Notes under the pieces: generated by a model
Databases searched by the model: none
What the model saw: the letters and a program-made list of their open reading frames with translations, nothing else
What the model was told of the DNA's origin: nothing
Position numbers and translations under genes: made by a program
Shown here: piece by piece, positions 9,135 to 17,201 of the stretch
Layout: every line of letters begins with the position of its first letter
How positions within the stretch are numbered: the stretch's first letter is position 1
Assembly: GCF_029360585.1 (NCBI RefSeq)
Contig: NZ_JAQZSJ010000002.1
Coordinates: 310,001 to 374,000, forward strand
Source: Cohnella caldifontis
Lineage (GTDB): Bacteria > Bacillota > Bacilli > Paenibacillales > Paenibacillaceae
Direction: 5' to 3'
DNA length: 64,000 nucleotides

Positions 9135-9175
9135 GGAAATTCACTCCTTTATGCCTGTATTATGGACCATACCTC

Positions 9176-9204
9176 ATTGTACTATAAAAAAACGGGACTT
9201 TGAA
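9176..9204 (-). promoter_or_regulatory. SigA-type promoter of the asp23-fakA-fakB-recG cluster
   Basis: Minus strand TTCAAA (-35, 9199-9204), 17-nt spacer, TACAAT (-10, 9176-9181), about 40 nt before the Asp23 start codon. Confidence 0.6.
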
Positions 9205-9294
9205 GCCGTTTCCTCCCCGTTCCGCCTAAAAACGGCATAAAGCGACCGCGTTGCCGGAAACCTCCTTTTCTCCTGCAATCGCGAATGCGGATCA

Positions 9295-9324
9295 TTGCAA
9301 CGATTGCCATGGCTGTGATATGAT
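9295..9324 (+). promoter_or_regulatory. rpmB promoter
   Basis: TTGCAA (9295-9300), 18-nt spacer, TATGAT (9319-9324), with GGGAGGTGG just before the rpmB start. Confidence 0.65.
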
Positions 9325-9365
9325 AGTGAGGTATTTGCAAGGTATGGGGTAGGGAGGTGGATTGA

Positions 9366-9554
9366 ATGGCTCGCAAATGTTACATTACGGGAAAGAAACC
9401 GGGTTCCGGCAATCATGTTTCTCACGCCAACAACCATAACCGCCGCTCTTGGGGCGTTAACGTGCAGAAAGTGCGCATTCTGGTGAACGGCAAGCCGAAA
9501 CGCGTATATGTGAGCGCCCGCGCCCTGAAGTCCGGTAAAGTGACGCGCGTGTAA
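9366..9554 (+). CDS. rpmB: 50S ribosomal protein L28
   Basis: 62 aa, the full length of bacterial L28. It begins [21 protein letters not shown] and continues [14 protein letters not shown], the conserved rRNA-binding stretch. It has a single Cys, so it is a zinc-free form. Strong Shine-Dalgarno GGAGGTGG lies 6-8 nt before ATG. It is transcribed alone between its own promoter and terminator, divergent from the Asp23 cluster and convergent with spoVM, the same arrangement as in Bacillus. Confidence 0.98.
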   Translation: MARKCYITGKKPGSGNHVSHANNHNRRSWGVNVQKVRILVNGKPKRVYVSARALKSGKVTRV

Positions 9555-9580
9555 GGCGTTTTTCCCTTGAACGATCGGTC

Positions 9581-9635
9581 AAAAGGGCTCTTCCGAAAGA
9601 AATCCTCCGCGGATTTGGACGGCGAGCCCTTTTTG
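9581..9635 (+). terminator. rpmB intrinsic terminator
   Basis: AAAGGGCTC (9582-9590) pairs with GAGCCCTTT followed by a T5 run (9624-9634), with an internal secondary hairpin TCCTCCGCGGA-like region in the loop. Confidence 0.8.
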
Positions 9636-9696
9636 CTTGCGCGCAAGATCCCCCCGATTTCCAAACATGACCGGTTGGTTGTCCGGAGCCGGGGGA

Positions 9697-9777
9697 TCAG
9701 TTTTTCTGGAACGTGTTCAAAATCGCTTTGACGAAGCCGCCCAAAAATTTCGGCAGCTTGATGGTATAAAATTTCAC
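9697..9777 (-). CDS. spoVM: Stage V sporulation protein M
   Basis: 26 aa amphipathic peptide that begins KFYTIKLPKFLGGFVKA after the initiator and ends NTFQKN. It corresponds residue by residue to SpoVM, which recognises the positive curvature of the forespore membrane and anchors SpoIVA for coat and cortex assembly. The conserved Pro in the KLPKF segment, which keeps the helix shallow in the membrane, is present. Initiation is GTG (9775-9777) rather than ATG, with GGGAGGGATGGGAGA immediately upstream. Its position between rpe and rpmB is syntenic with Bacillus, but thiN is missing from between rpe and spoVM. Confidence 0.93.
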   Translation of the reverse strand: MKFYTIKLPKFLGGFVKAILNTFQKN

Positions 9778-9920
9778 TCTCCCATCCCTCCCCCGACTGG
9801 TTCTCCGGCTGTTAATCCAATGTATGCAGCACGCAATTTGTCCTAACACACCCTGGAGATAAAAACCGAGCGCGCGTATTCCGGATCTGCAGGCGGGCAC
9901 TCTTGGGGCGGCACGCCGCC

Positions 9921-9957
9921 AAAAAAAAAAAAAAGCAGGCCGCGCATTCGCGCGGCC
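9921..9957 (-). terminator. Terminator of the rsmB-to-rpe operon
   Basis: Minus strand GGCCGCGC, a 4-nt loop, GCGCGGCC, then TGC and a run of fourteen T (9921-9934). It lies 15 nt after the rpe stop codon. The very long T-run marks a strong intrinsic terminator. Confidence 0.9.
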
Positions 9958-9971
9958 CGCCGGTTGTCCGC

Positions 9972-10619
9972 TCATCTTCTGAGCGACGAAATGGCCTTTT
10001 CCCGATCCGTTTGCCCGAACACGTAGCTTCCGGCCACCAGCACGTCCGCTCCCGCTTCCCGCACCAGCGGCGCCGTCTCGTCCGTGATCCCGCCGTCCAC
10101 TTCGATGTGGACCTCCGGCCGGCCGATCTCGGCGAGCTTTTTCCGGAGTTCCCGGATTTTAGGCAGCATGCCGGAGATGAACGATTGGCCCCCGAACCCG
10201 GGATTGACCGTCATGATCAGGACCAGGTCGACGTCCTGCAGCACGTAATCCAAGACGGACAGCGGCGTATGGGGATTGAGCGCGACGCCGGCCAGACACC
10301 CGAGCTCCCGGATTCGGTTCACGGTGCGGTGCAGATGCGTGCAAGCCTCCGCATGCACGGTCAGTACGTTCGCGCCGGCTTCGATCAGCGCGGGAAACAG
10401 CGTTTCGGGATGAACCGTCATCAGATGCACGTCGAACGGCAGCCGGGTTTCCGGCCGTACGGCCCGGATCACCGGCGGTCCGAACGTCAGGTTCGGAACG
10501 AAGCGGTTATCCATGATGTCGATATGGATCCAATCCGCTCCGGAACGGTCGACGTCGCGGATTTCTTGTCCCAGCCTCGCGAAATCGGCGGCGAGGATGG
10601 ACGGGGCGATCTTCAGCAT
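9972..10619 (-). CDS. rpe: Ribulose-phosphate 3-epimerase
   Basis: 215 aa TIM-barrel epimerase interconverting ribulose 5-phosphate and xylulose 5-phosphate in the pentose phosphate pathway. The N-terminus is MLKIAPSILAADFARLG. HIDIMDNRFVPNLTFGP carries metal-binding His/Asp; DVHLM, VNPGFGGQSFI (phosphate loop) and EVDGGI (metal-binding and catalytic Asp) are intact. The ATG at 10619 has GGAGGT 8 nt upstream. It begins 1 nt after the rsgA stop, so translation is coupled. A longer frame extends upstream but lacks family similarity. Last gene of the operon before the terminator. Confidence 0.97.
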   Translation of the reverse strand: MLKIAPSILAADFARLGQEIRDVDRSGADWIHIDIMDNRFVPNLTFGPPVIRAVRPETRLPFDVHLMTVHPETLFPALIEAGANVLTVHAEACTHLHRTVNRIRELGCLAGVALNPHTPLSVLDYVLQDVDLVLIMTVNPGFGGQSFISGMLPKIRELRKKLAEIGRPEVHIEVDGGITDETAPLVREAGADVLVAGSYVFGQTDREKAISSLRR

Positions 10620-10620
10620 T

Positions 10621-11526
10621 TCAATACCTCCGCGGCTTCTCTTTCCATTCCGCCATGAATTCTTTGTAATGCTCGTAACGGCTCGTTGCCGCTTCTCCGT
10701 TCTCCACCGCTTGCCGGACGGCGCACCCGGGTTCATGAAGGTGGGTGCAGCCCCGGAACTTGCAGCCGGCCGAAAGCTCCCGGAATTCCCGGAAGCAAGA
10801 CCCGATGTCCTCGATCCCGAGTTCCCCGAAATCCAGCTGGCTGAATCCCGGCGTGTCCGCGATCAGTCCGCCGCCCGGCAGCGCCACCAGTTCCACGTGC
10901 CGGGTCGTATGCTTGCCGCGGCCGAGCCTCTCGCTGATTTCGCTTGTTTGAAGCTCAAGGCCGGGGACGAGCGCATTAAGCAGCGAAGATTTCCCCACGC
11001 CCGATTGACCGGCGAAAACCGAGAGATGACCCGACAACCGCGAAGCCAGCTCATCGACTCCTTCCGCCCGTTTCGAGCTGGTGGCGATGACTTCGTACCC
11101 GATCGACTCGTACAACGCCGTGGCATCGGCCAGCAGTCCGCGGGCCTGCTCTCCTTCCGGTCCCTCCGGAATCCGGTCGGTCTTCGTCCATACGAGCAGG
11201 GCGTCCAATCCGGCATGTTCGATATGCACCAGGAACTTGTCCAGCAGCGCCAGGTTCAAGTCCGGATGGACCACAGAGAACACCAGCACCGCCAAATCGG
11301 CGTTCGCCACCGGGGGACGGATGAGCGCGGTGTTTCTCGGCATGATTTCGGTGACCGTTCCTTCCCCGTTCTCCGTCTCGCTGTAAGCGACCCGGTCCCC
11401 GACGAGCGGGGACTCTCCCCGTTTCTTGAACACGCCCCGGGCCCGGCATTGGACCGGGTCCCCTCCGGCGGCCGGCCGTACGTAATAATAACCGCTGAGC
11501 GCCTTGACGATCGTTCCTTCGGGCAT
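10621..11526 (-). CDS. rsgA: Ribosome small-subunit biogenesis GTPase RsgA
   Basis: 301 aa circularly permuted GTPase: an N-terminal OB fold (MPEGTIVKALSGYYYV), then G4 TKTDRIPEG before G1 GQSGVGKSSLLN and G3 DTPGFS, and a C-terminal zinc knuckle CKFRGCTHLHEPGC. It promotes late 30S maturation and its GTPase is stimulated by the ribosome. I choose the ATG at 11526, as in the B. subtilis N-terminus; a GTG two codons earlier (11532) is too near the AAGGAG site. In Bacillus the neighbouring kinase PrkC phosphorylates RsgA (CpgA), and here prkC ends 37 bp upstream in the same operon. Confidence 0.96.
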   Translation of the reverse strand: MPEGTIVKALSGYYYVRPAAGGDPVQCRARGVFKKRGESPLVGDRVAYSETENGEGTVTEIMPRNTALIRPPVANADLAVLVFSVVHPDLNLALLDKFLVHIEHAGLDALLVWTKTDRIPEGPEGEQARGLLADATALYESIGYEVIATSSKRAEGVDELASRLSGHLSVFAGQSGVGKSSLLNALVPGLELQTSEISERLGRGKHTTRHVELVALPGGGLIADTPGFSQLDFGELGIEDIGSCFREFRELSAGCKFRGCTHLHEPGCAVRQAVENGEAATSRYEHYKEFMAEWKEKPRRY

Positions 11527-11563
11527 CTTCACACGGCTCCTTCAACTGCGCTTAACGCCCAAA

Positions 11564-13660
11564 TCATGGGGCGGTTCCTTGACCGGCCGCGTCACCCTGA
11601 CCGTTCGTTTCCTGTTGCCCGCCTTGGTCGCCCGAACCTTCGCCGCCCGCGTCCTGACCGCCTCCGCCTCCCTGATTCATGGCGGGCTGATCGTCATAGG
11701 CGACGGGAACGGTGTTCAATACCTGGCCGTCGCGGATGATCGTGATCGACCCGGCGGTGTCGGGTGTCAACCACAGCTTAACCGTGAACGTGGTCATGAA
11801 CGTGATCTTTTTGGGAGCCTTATAAGCGTCGACGTTCTCTCCCTTGGCGTCGGTGATTTTAATCTGGATTTCGCTGGCCACCCCGTCCTGCGCGGGGGAC
11901 ACCGTTACGTCCCATGGCACTTCTTTCGCTTCCGGCGGCGGTCCGCTGCTCACGTAAACGCTGATTTCCGTTCCCGCGTTGACCGGAGCGTTCGGTTCGA
12001 CCGGGAATTGCCGGATCACGCGTCCTTTCTCGACCGTAAAGCTAGATTCCTGGATCACTTTATCGTCCTTGAGCTTCAAGTTGTTTTGCTGCAGAATCGA
12101 ACGGACTTCATTTTCCGTTCGGTTCGTCAGATCGGGCATCGGGAAGCTCTCTTTCCCTTTGCTGATCGTCAGCTTGACCGTATCGTTTTCCGGATCGAAG
12201 GTTTCGCCCTCCGCCGGTTCCTGTTTGATCACGGTGCCCGGTTCAGCTTCGTCGTCGTACACTTCATCGGGCTTGATGTTGTCCGGATTGACGCCGAGCG
12301 CTCCCAGCTTCTCCTCGGCTTCGCCAAGGGTTCCGCCGGTGAGGGCGGGCATCGTCGGCAGGTCGGGTCCCGTGCCGACCGTCAGCGCGATGAGCGAGCC
12401 TTCCTTGACCTCGATGTCCTGCTTGGACTGCTTGATGACTTTCCCCTTCATGTCCTCCGTGCTCGGTTCTTCCGCCACCGGCATTTCCACCTTCAAGCCG
12501 GCTTTTTCCAGGATATCGATGGCATGCTGCTCTTCTTCCCCGATCACCGTCGGCACCTGCACGTCTTTCGGCGTCAAGGAACCTTTCAGGGAAACGACGG
12601 CCCAGACGAGCACGCCGATCAGGATGACGGCCACTACCGATAATAGGGTCGGCAATACCCAGCGCCGACGCGGCTTGTCCTCGAGCCCGTCGGAGTTCCA
12701 CCGCTCTTCCGGCTGCTCCCTTCCGATGGCGGGCGCTTCGATCGTATTCCTCATATCCGGCCGGATAGCGGGAACGACGCGCGTCTTGTCCGCCTCCGGT
12801 TCGTCGTCGCTGCTGAAATGCACGGGCGGCTCGTTCAGCCGCTGCGGCTGCAGGCAAGTCTCCAGGTCCGCCAGCATGTCCCGGGCGGACCCGTAACGTT
12901 CCTGCGGATTTTTGCGCATCGCTCGGAGAATGACGTTTTCCACGCTTTGCGGGATATACGGGTTCACTTCGCGCGGCTGCTCGAACGGCTCCTGCAAATG
13001 CTTCAGCGCCACGCTGATCGGGCTTTCCCCGAGGAACGGCAGCCGTCCCGTCAGCATTTGATACAGCACGATGCCGAGGGAGTAGATGTCCGACTTCTCG
13101 CCCGTCGTGACGCCTTTGGCGTGCTCCGGCGAAAAATAATGGACGGACCCGACGACGGAACCGGTCTGCGTGATGGTGGAAGAAGTAACGGCCCTCGCGA
13201 TGCCGAAGTCCGTGACTTTGACCCTCCCGCCCAAACCGATCAAAATGTTGTGGGGCTTGATGTCGCGATGGATGATTTGGTTCATGTGGGCGTGATCCAA
13301 CGCGTCGCAGATCTGGGAAGCGATTTTGACCGCTTCGTCGGTCTGGAGGGGAGCCCGATCGCGTATGATTTCGTTCAGATTCGGTCCGTCGACGAATTCC
13401 ATGACGATATAATGCGTATCCTCTTCTTGTCCGACATCGTAAATGCTCACGATGTTCGGATGGGACAACGACGCGGCGGCTTGCGCCTCCCGGCGGAAAC
13501 GCCGGATGAAATCCTCGTCGTGCATGAATTGCTGGCGAAGCACCTTGACCGCCACGTAGCGGTTCAACAGGTTGTCCCGCGCTTTATAGACAAGCGCCAT
13601 GCCTCCGCCGCCGACCCGGGCCAGCAGCTCGTAACGACCGCCCAGCGTTTGTCCGATCAT
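11564..13660 (-). CDS. prkC: PASTA-domain Ser/Thr protein kinase (PrkC)
   Basis: 698 aa. Residues 1-270 form a Hanks-type kinase: GGGGMALVYKA glycine loop, VAVKVL lysine, HRDIKPHNIL catalytic loop and DFGIA. A single membrane span (about 331-355, LPTLLSVVAVILIGVLVWAV) leads to three PASTA repeats that bind muropeptides, then a beta-rich domain and a Gly/Gln-rich tail of about 40 residues (QGGGGGQDAGGEG). It senses cell wall fragments and in spore formers triggers exit from dormancy. The start ATG overlaps the stp stop by 4 nt (ATGA), so kinase and phosphatase are translationally coupled. Confidence 0.97.
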   Translation of the reverse strand: MIGQTLGGRYELLARVGGGGMALVYKARDNLLNRYVAVKVLRQQFMHDEDFIRRFRREAQAAASLSHPNIVSIYDVGQEEDTHYIVMEFVDGPNLNEIIRDRAPLQTDEAVKIASQICDALDHAHMNQIIHRDIKPHNILIGLGGRVKVTDFGIARAVTSSTITQTGSVVGSVHYFSPEHAKGVTTGEKSDIYSLGIVLYQMLTGRLPFLGESPISVALKHLQEPFEQPREVNPYIPQSVENVILRAMRKNPQERYGSARDMLADLETCLQPQRLNEPPVHFSSDDEPEADKTRVVPAIRPDMRNTIEAPAIGREQPEERWNSDGLEDKPRRRWVLPTLLSVVAVILIGVLVWAVVSLKGSLTPKDVQVPTVIGEEEQHAIDILEKAGLKVEMPVAEEPSTEDMKGKVIKQSKQDIEVKEGSLIALTVGTGPDLPTMPALTGGTLGEAEEKLGALGVNPDNIKPDEVYDDEAEPGTVIKQEPAEGETFDPENDTVKLTISKGKESFPMPDLTNRTENEVRSILQQNNLKLKDDKVIQESSFTVEKGRVIRQFPVEPNAPVNAGTEISVYVSSGPPPEAKEVPWDVTVSPAQDGVASEIQIKITDAKGENVDAYKAPKKITFMTTFTVKLWLTPDTAGSITIIRDGQVLNTVPVAYDDQPAMNQGGGGGQDAGGEGSGDQGGQQETNGQGDAAGQGTAP

Positions 13661-14496
13661 GCCGATTCCCCTCCCGCGGCCGACTTCCCGGGCAAACCGC
13701 CCGTCTTGGTCGCGAGCCCCGTCGACTGCCCGGGCATAGAGCCGGCAGCCTCATCGGATTCGACCAACACGACGGTGACGTTGTCGTCCCCGCCTGCGTC
13801 CAGCGCCATCTCGACCAGTTGCTGGGCAATCTGGTCGAGCGAAACGCCCGCCCTCTGGGCCAGCGCCGTCCGGAGCGCTTCCCGTTCGACCAGCCCGCTG
13901 AGCCCGTCGCTGCACAGCAGCAGCCGGTCTCCCGGCAGCCAGTCGATCGCTTTGACGTCGGGATTGACGTCCCGGTCCGTGCCGACCGACCGCGTGATCG
14001 CATGGCGAAGCGGATGCCGGGCGGCTTCCTCCGGGCTCAGCTGTCCCGATTTGGACAACTCGTTGATCACGGTATGGTCGTCGGTCAGCTGTTCCAATTC
14101 CCCGCCCCGCAGCCGGTAGATCCGGCTGTCGCCGACATGCCCGATCCACCCGCCTTGGGGGCTGAGCACGGCCGCCACGACGGTCGTGCCCATGTTATGG
14201 TACTGCTCGTTCAGCGAAGCCGTGTCGTACACGACCTTGTTCGCTTTGCGGATCATCTCCCGCAGGCGCGCGGCGCCTTCCTCCACGGTCAATCCGGAAG
14301 GCCAATCCTGGAGGGAATCCGACAAGCTGCCGACCGCGAGCTCGCTCGCCACGTCTCCCGCCCGGTGGCCTCCCATGCCGTCGGCGACCACCACGGCGGT
14401 CCAGCCGTCCGTAAGCCTCCCGCTCCATGCCCTGTCCTCGTTGACTTGACGCACTTTCCCGACGTGCGTTCTCCAAGCCGTTTTCACACCGATCAC
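13657..14496 (-). CDS. prpC: PP2C-type Ser/Thr phosphatase (PrpC/Stp)
   Basis: 279 aa PPM phosphatase that reverses PrkC phosphorylation. The metal-binding motifs are all present: [36 protein letters not shown] and GGDDNVTVV. It is about 25 residues longer than the Bacillus protein, with a polar C-terminal tail. The start GTG (14494-14496) overlaps the rlmN stop as GTGA; the Shine-Dalgarno is weak, consistent with coupled translation. Cytosolic; the partner prkC follows with an ATGA overlap. Confidence 0.96.
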   Translation of the reverse strand: MIGVKTAWRTHVGKVRQVNEDRAWSGRLTDGWTAVVVADGMGGHRAGDVASELAVGSLSDSLQDWPSGLTVEEGAARLREMIRKANKVVYDTASLNEQYHNMGTTVVAAVLSPQGGWIGHVGDSRIYRLRGGELEQLTDDHTVINELSKSGQLSPEEAARHPLRHAITRSVGTDRDVNPDVKAIDWLPGDRLLLCSDGLSGLVEREALRTALAQRAGVSLDQIAQQLVEMALDAGGDDNVTVVLVESDEAAGSMPGQSTGLATKTGGLPGKSAAGGESA

Positions 14497-15575
14497 CCCG
14501 TCGTCGCTTCCATGTGCTTGGCCCTCAGCTGGCCGCAGGCCGCCGCAATGTCGTGCCCCTGCTCCCTTCGGATCGTGGCGTTGACGTTATTCTTTAGCAA
14601 TATGCGCTGGAATTCGAAAATGTCATCCCGCGGCGTCCGCACGTAATCCCTTTCCGGTACGTAATTGACCGGGATCAGATTGACGTGGCACAGCAGGTCC
14701 TTCAGCACCTGGGCCAGCTCTTGGGCGTGCTCGGGACGGTCGTTCACCCCGCCGATCAAGGCGTATTCGAACGTCACCCGGCGCCCCGTTTTTTCGATGT
14801 AATATTTGATGGCGTCCATCACTTCCTGAAACGGATACCGGCGGTTGACCGGCATCAGCTTCGACCGCAGCGCGTCGTTGGGCGCGTGGATCGAAATCGC
14901 CAAATTGATCTGCGTGTCCTCGTCCGCGAATTTGTAAATGCTCGGAACGATGCCGCTGGTCGATACCGTGATATGCCGCGCGCCGATGTTCAGTCCCTTG
15001 GGATGGATCATCGTGCGCAGGAATTTCATCGTCGCCTCGTAGTTCTCGAACGGTTCGCCCGAGCCCATGATCACGATGCTGGACACCCGTTCCCCTTCCG
15101 CGTCGAGCAGCTTTTGGCACTGCACGACTTGGGCCACGATTTCTCCCGGCGTCAGGTTGCGTTTGAGACCGCCGAGGGTGGACGCGCAAAACGTGCAGCC
15201 GATTCGGCAGCCGACCTGCGTCGTCACGCACACGCTGTTTCCGTAATTATGGCGCATGAGCACCGTCTCGATCGCATGGTCGTCATGCAGGCCGAACAGG
15301 AACTTCACCGTCCCGTCCTTGGAGGACAGCTTCGTGATTTCCTTCAGCGTAACGAAGCCGAAACTCTCCTCCAGCTTGACGCGGAAGGGCTTCGGCAGGT
15401 TGCTCATTTCCTCGAACGAGCCGACCCGTTTGACGTACAGCCAGTCGTAAATCTGGCCGGCCCGGAACGCGGGCTCCCCCTGCTCCTTCGTCCATTCCTG
15501 GAGTTCCTCGAGCGAGAAATCGTAAATGAAAGGTTTATCGAGCGTAATTTGCGCTTTCAAATTCGTCACCACCAT
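14493..15575 (-). CDS. rlmN: Dual-specificity rRNA/tRNA adenine C2 methyltransferase RlmN
   Basis: 360 aa radical SAM enzyme methylating A2503 of 23S rRNA and A37 of some tRNAs. The cluster motif [10 protein letters not shown] and the MGSGEP SAM-binding motif are intact, and the substrate-binding Cys of RlmN is present in [12 protein letters not shown]. The N-terminal accessory domain reads [29 protein letters not shown]. It starts 30 bp after rsmB. No Shine-Dalgarno precedes the ATG at 15575. A candidate -10 (TAAAAT, minus strand, 15583-15588) lies only 7 nt from the ATG, so a leaderless transcript in addition to operon read-through is possible. Confidence 0.97.
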   Translation of the reverse strand: MVVTNLKAQITLDKPFIYDFSLEELQEWTKEQGEPAFRAGQIYDWLYVKRVGSFEEMSNLPKPFRVKLEESFGFVTLKEITKLSSKDGTVKFLFGLHDDHAIETVLMRHNYGNSVCVTTQVGCRIGCTFCASTLGGLKRNLTPGEIVAQVVQCQKLLDAEGERVSSIVIMGSGEPFENYEATMKFLRTMIHPKGLNIGARHITVSTSGIVPSIYKFADEDTQINLAISIHAPNDALRSKLMPVNRRYPFQEVMDAIKYYIEKTGRRVTFEYALIGGVNDRPEHAQELAQVLKDLLCHVNLIPVNYVPERDYVRTPRDDIFEFQRILLKNNVNATIRREQGHDIAAACGQLRAKHMEATTG

Positions 15576-15605
15576 TCGATCTATTTTACCATAAAGTATT
15601 TTCGC

Positions 15606-17081
15606 TCAGAAAGATCCGGTTTCCGCGCTCCTGCGCATCCGGGCGATGAAAAAGCCGTCGCTGCCGAAATGGTGGGGAAGCAGCTGCGCCATTCCTTCGA
15701 AAGGGAAGGGCAGGATCCCTCTGTCCTTCAAGGGGGTCAGCACTTCTTCCGGCCAGTCGGGATCAAGCGCGAATTCCGGATGGCCCCGCAGGAAACCGCG
15801 GACGCTCTCTTCGTTCTCCTCCGGCGCGATCGTACACGTGCTGTAAACGAGGGTGCCTCCCGGCTTGACGAGACGGCATGCCGCTTCGAGCAAACGCCGT
15901 TGCAATTCGGCGAGCCCGGCGATGTCCTCGGGCGTCTTGTTCCATTTGATCTCCGGTTTCCGGCGGATCACGCCGAATCCGGAACACGGCGCGTCGAGCA
16001 GCACCAGATCCATGGACCGCGGCGGAATCCGGCCGCCCAGCTCCAGCGCGTCCGCCGTCATCGTCTCGACGATCGAGAGGCCAAGGCGTTCCTTCTGCCG
16101 TTCGATCAGCGAACGTTTATGCTCGTGGACGTCGTTCGCGATCACTTGGCCCTGATCGCGCATGATTTCCGCCAGGTGCGTCGACTTGCCTCCAGGGGCG
16201 GCGCAGCAGTCCAGCACCGCCATTCCCGGCTTCGGATCGGCGACGGCCGCGACCAGCATCGAGCTCTCGTCTTGAATGGTCAGCAAACCTTCGCGATACC
16301 ACGAAGTGTCCGCCAAGCTGCCTGCCTTGCTCGCGACAATGCCGTCGGCGGACAGCGGGGAGGCTTGTACGTCGTATCCGGCGCTCGTCATCGCGGTCAA
16401 CAGACCGGGCCGATCCGTCCGCAGCCGATTCAAGCGGGCGGAAGCGTGCGGAGGCTCGTTATTCGCTTCGCATAAGCGGGCCGCCGTCTCCTCGCCGTAG
16501 GCGTCGATCCACCGCCGGACCAGCCAATCCGGGTGGCTGTGGGTCAGCGCGATCCGCTCGGCCGCCGCGAGACCGGCCGGGAGGGGAGGAATCGTCCCTT
16601 CCCGAATCAGCCCCCTAAGCACGCCGTTCACCAGCCCCGCAATGCCCGCGTGGCCGCGTTTTTTCGCGATGCGCACCGCCTCGTCCACCGCGGCGTGCGC
16701 CGGAATCCGGTCCAGCCACCTGAGCTGGTAGTAGCTTAGCCGGAGCAGGCAGCGGACCCACGGTTCGACTTTGCGGGGCCAGCCCTTGACCCGGGCAGCC
16801 AGCACATGGTCGATCGTGTTCAGCCGCTGGATCGTTCCGTAGACCAGCTCCGTCGCCAGCGCCGCGTCGGGGCGGGACAGCTTCGCCTCCTCGAGCAGGG
16901 CGTTCAGCGCCAGCCCGCTGTAGGCTCCCCGCTCCTCGACCCGCTTCAGCACCTCCAGCGCCAGTTCCCGGGGAGTGGAAGGCGCCTGGCGCGGACGGTT
17001 CGGCTTCGCGGGATTCCGGTCCGTGCCGCCGCTTCCTGCCTTTCGCCCCCGCGGTTGTCCCGTGCCGGGTTGTTCCGCCAT
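15606..17081 (-). CDS. rsmB: 16S rRNA (cytosine-967-C5) methyltransferase RsmB
   Basis: 491 aa. After a polar Gly/Arg-rich leader of about 35 residues comes an NusB-like RNA-binding domain (PRELALEVLKRVEERGAYSGLALN), then the Rossmann methyltransferase with CCAAPGGKSTHLAEIM, LLDAPCSGFGVIRRKPEIKW and GGTLVYSTCTIAPEENE, whose Cys is the nucleophile. The start ATG (17079-17081) has AGGAG with a good spacing; an ATG six codons upstream overlaps that site and is rejected. In Bacillus this gene directly follows fmt; here a 52-bp repeat array and a terminator lie between them, so rsmB needs a separate promoter. Bases 17082-17201 show only a weak candidate (TTGGAA, 17-nt spacer, TGATTG, minus strand). 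Confidence 0.96.
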   Translation of the reverse strand: MAEQPGTGQPRGRKAGSGGTDRNPAKPNRPRQAPSTPRELALEVLKRVEERGAYSGLALNALLEEAKLSRPDAALATELVYGTIQRLNTIDHVLAARVKGWPRKVEPWVRCLLRLSYYQLRWLDRIPAHAAVDEAVRIAKKRGHAGIAGLVNGVLRGLIREGTIPPLPAGLAAAERIALTHSHPDWLVRRWIDAYGEETAARLCEANNEPPHASARLNRLRTDRPGLLTAMTSAGYDVQASPLSADGIVASKAGSLADTSWYREGLLTIQDESSMLVAAVADPKPGMAVLDCCAAPGGKSTHLAEIMRDQGQVIANDVHEHKRSLIERQKERLGLSIVETMTADALELGGRIPPRSMDLVLLDAPCSGFGVIRRKPEIKWNKTPEDIAGLAELQRRLLEAACRLVKPGGTLVYSTCTIAPEENEESVRGFLRGHPEFALDPDWPEEVLTPLKDRGILPFPFEGMAQLLPHHFGSDGFFIARMRRSAETGSF

Positions 17082-17201
17082 CCGGTCATCTCTCCTCATT
17101 CGCCGAACCTAACGAGTCAAACGCTCCCCGTACGGTTCCAGTATCTCCACAATGGACAATCACCATCGAAACCCGCTTTTTCCAACTACGATTCACGCGG
17201 G

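Noticed and set aside
9921-9934. A14 run as a phase-variable tract
   Set aside because: It is the T-run of the rpe terminator on the minus strand and is outside coding sequence.
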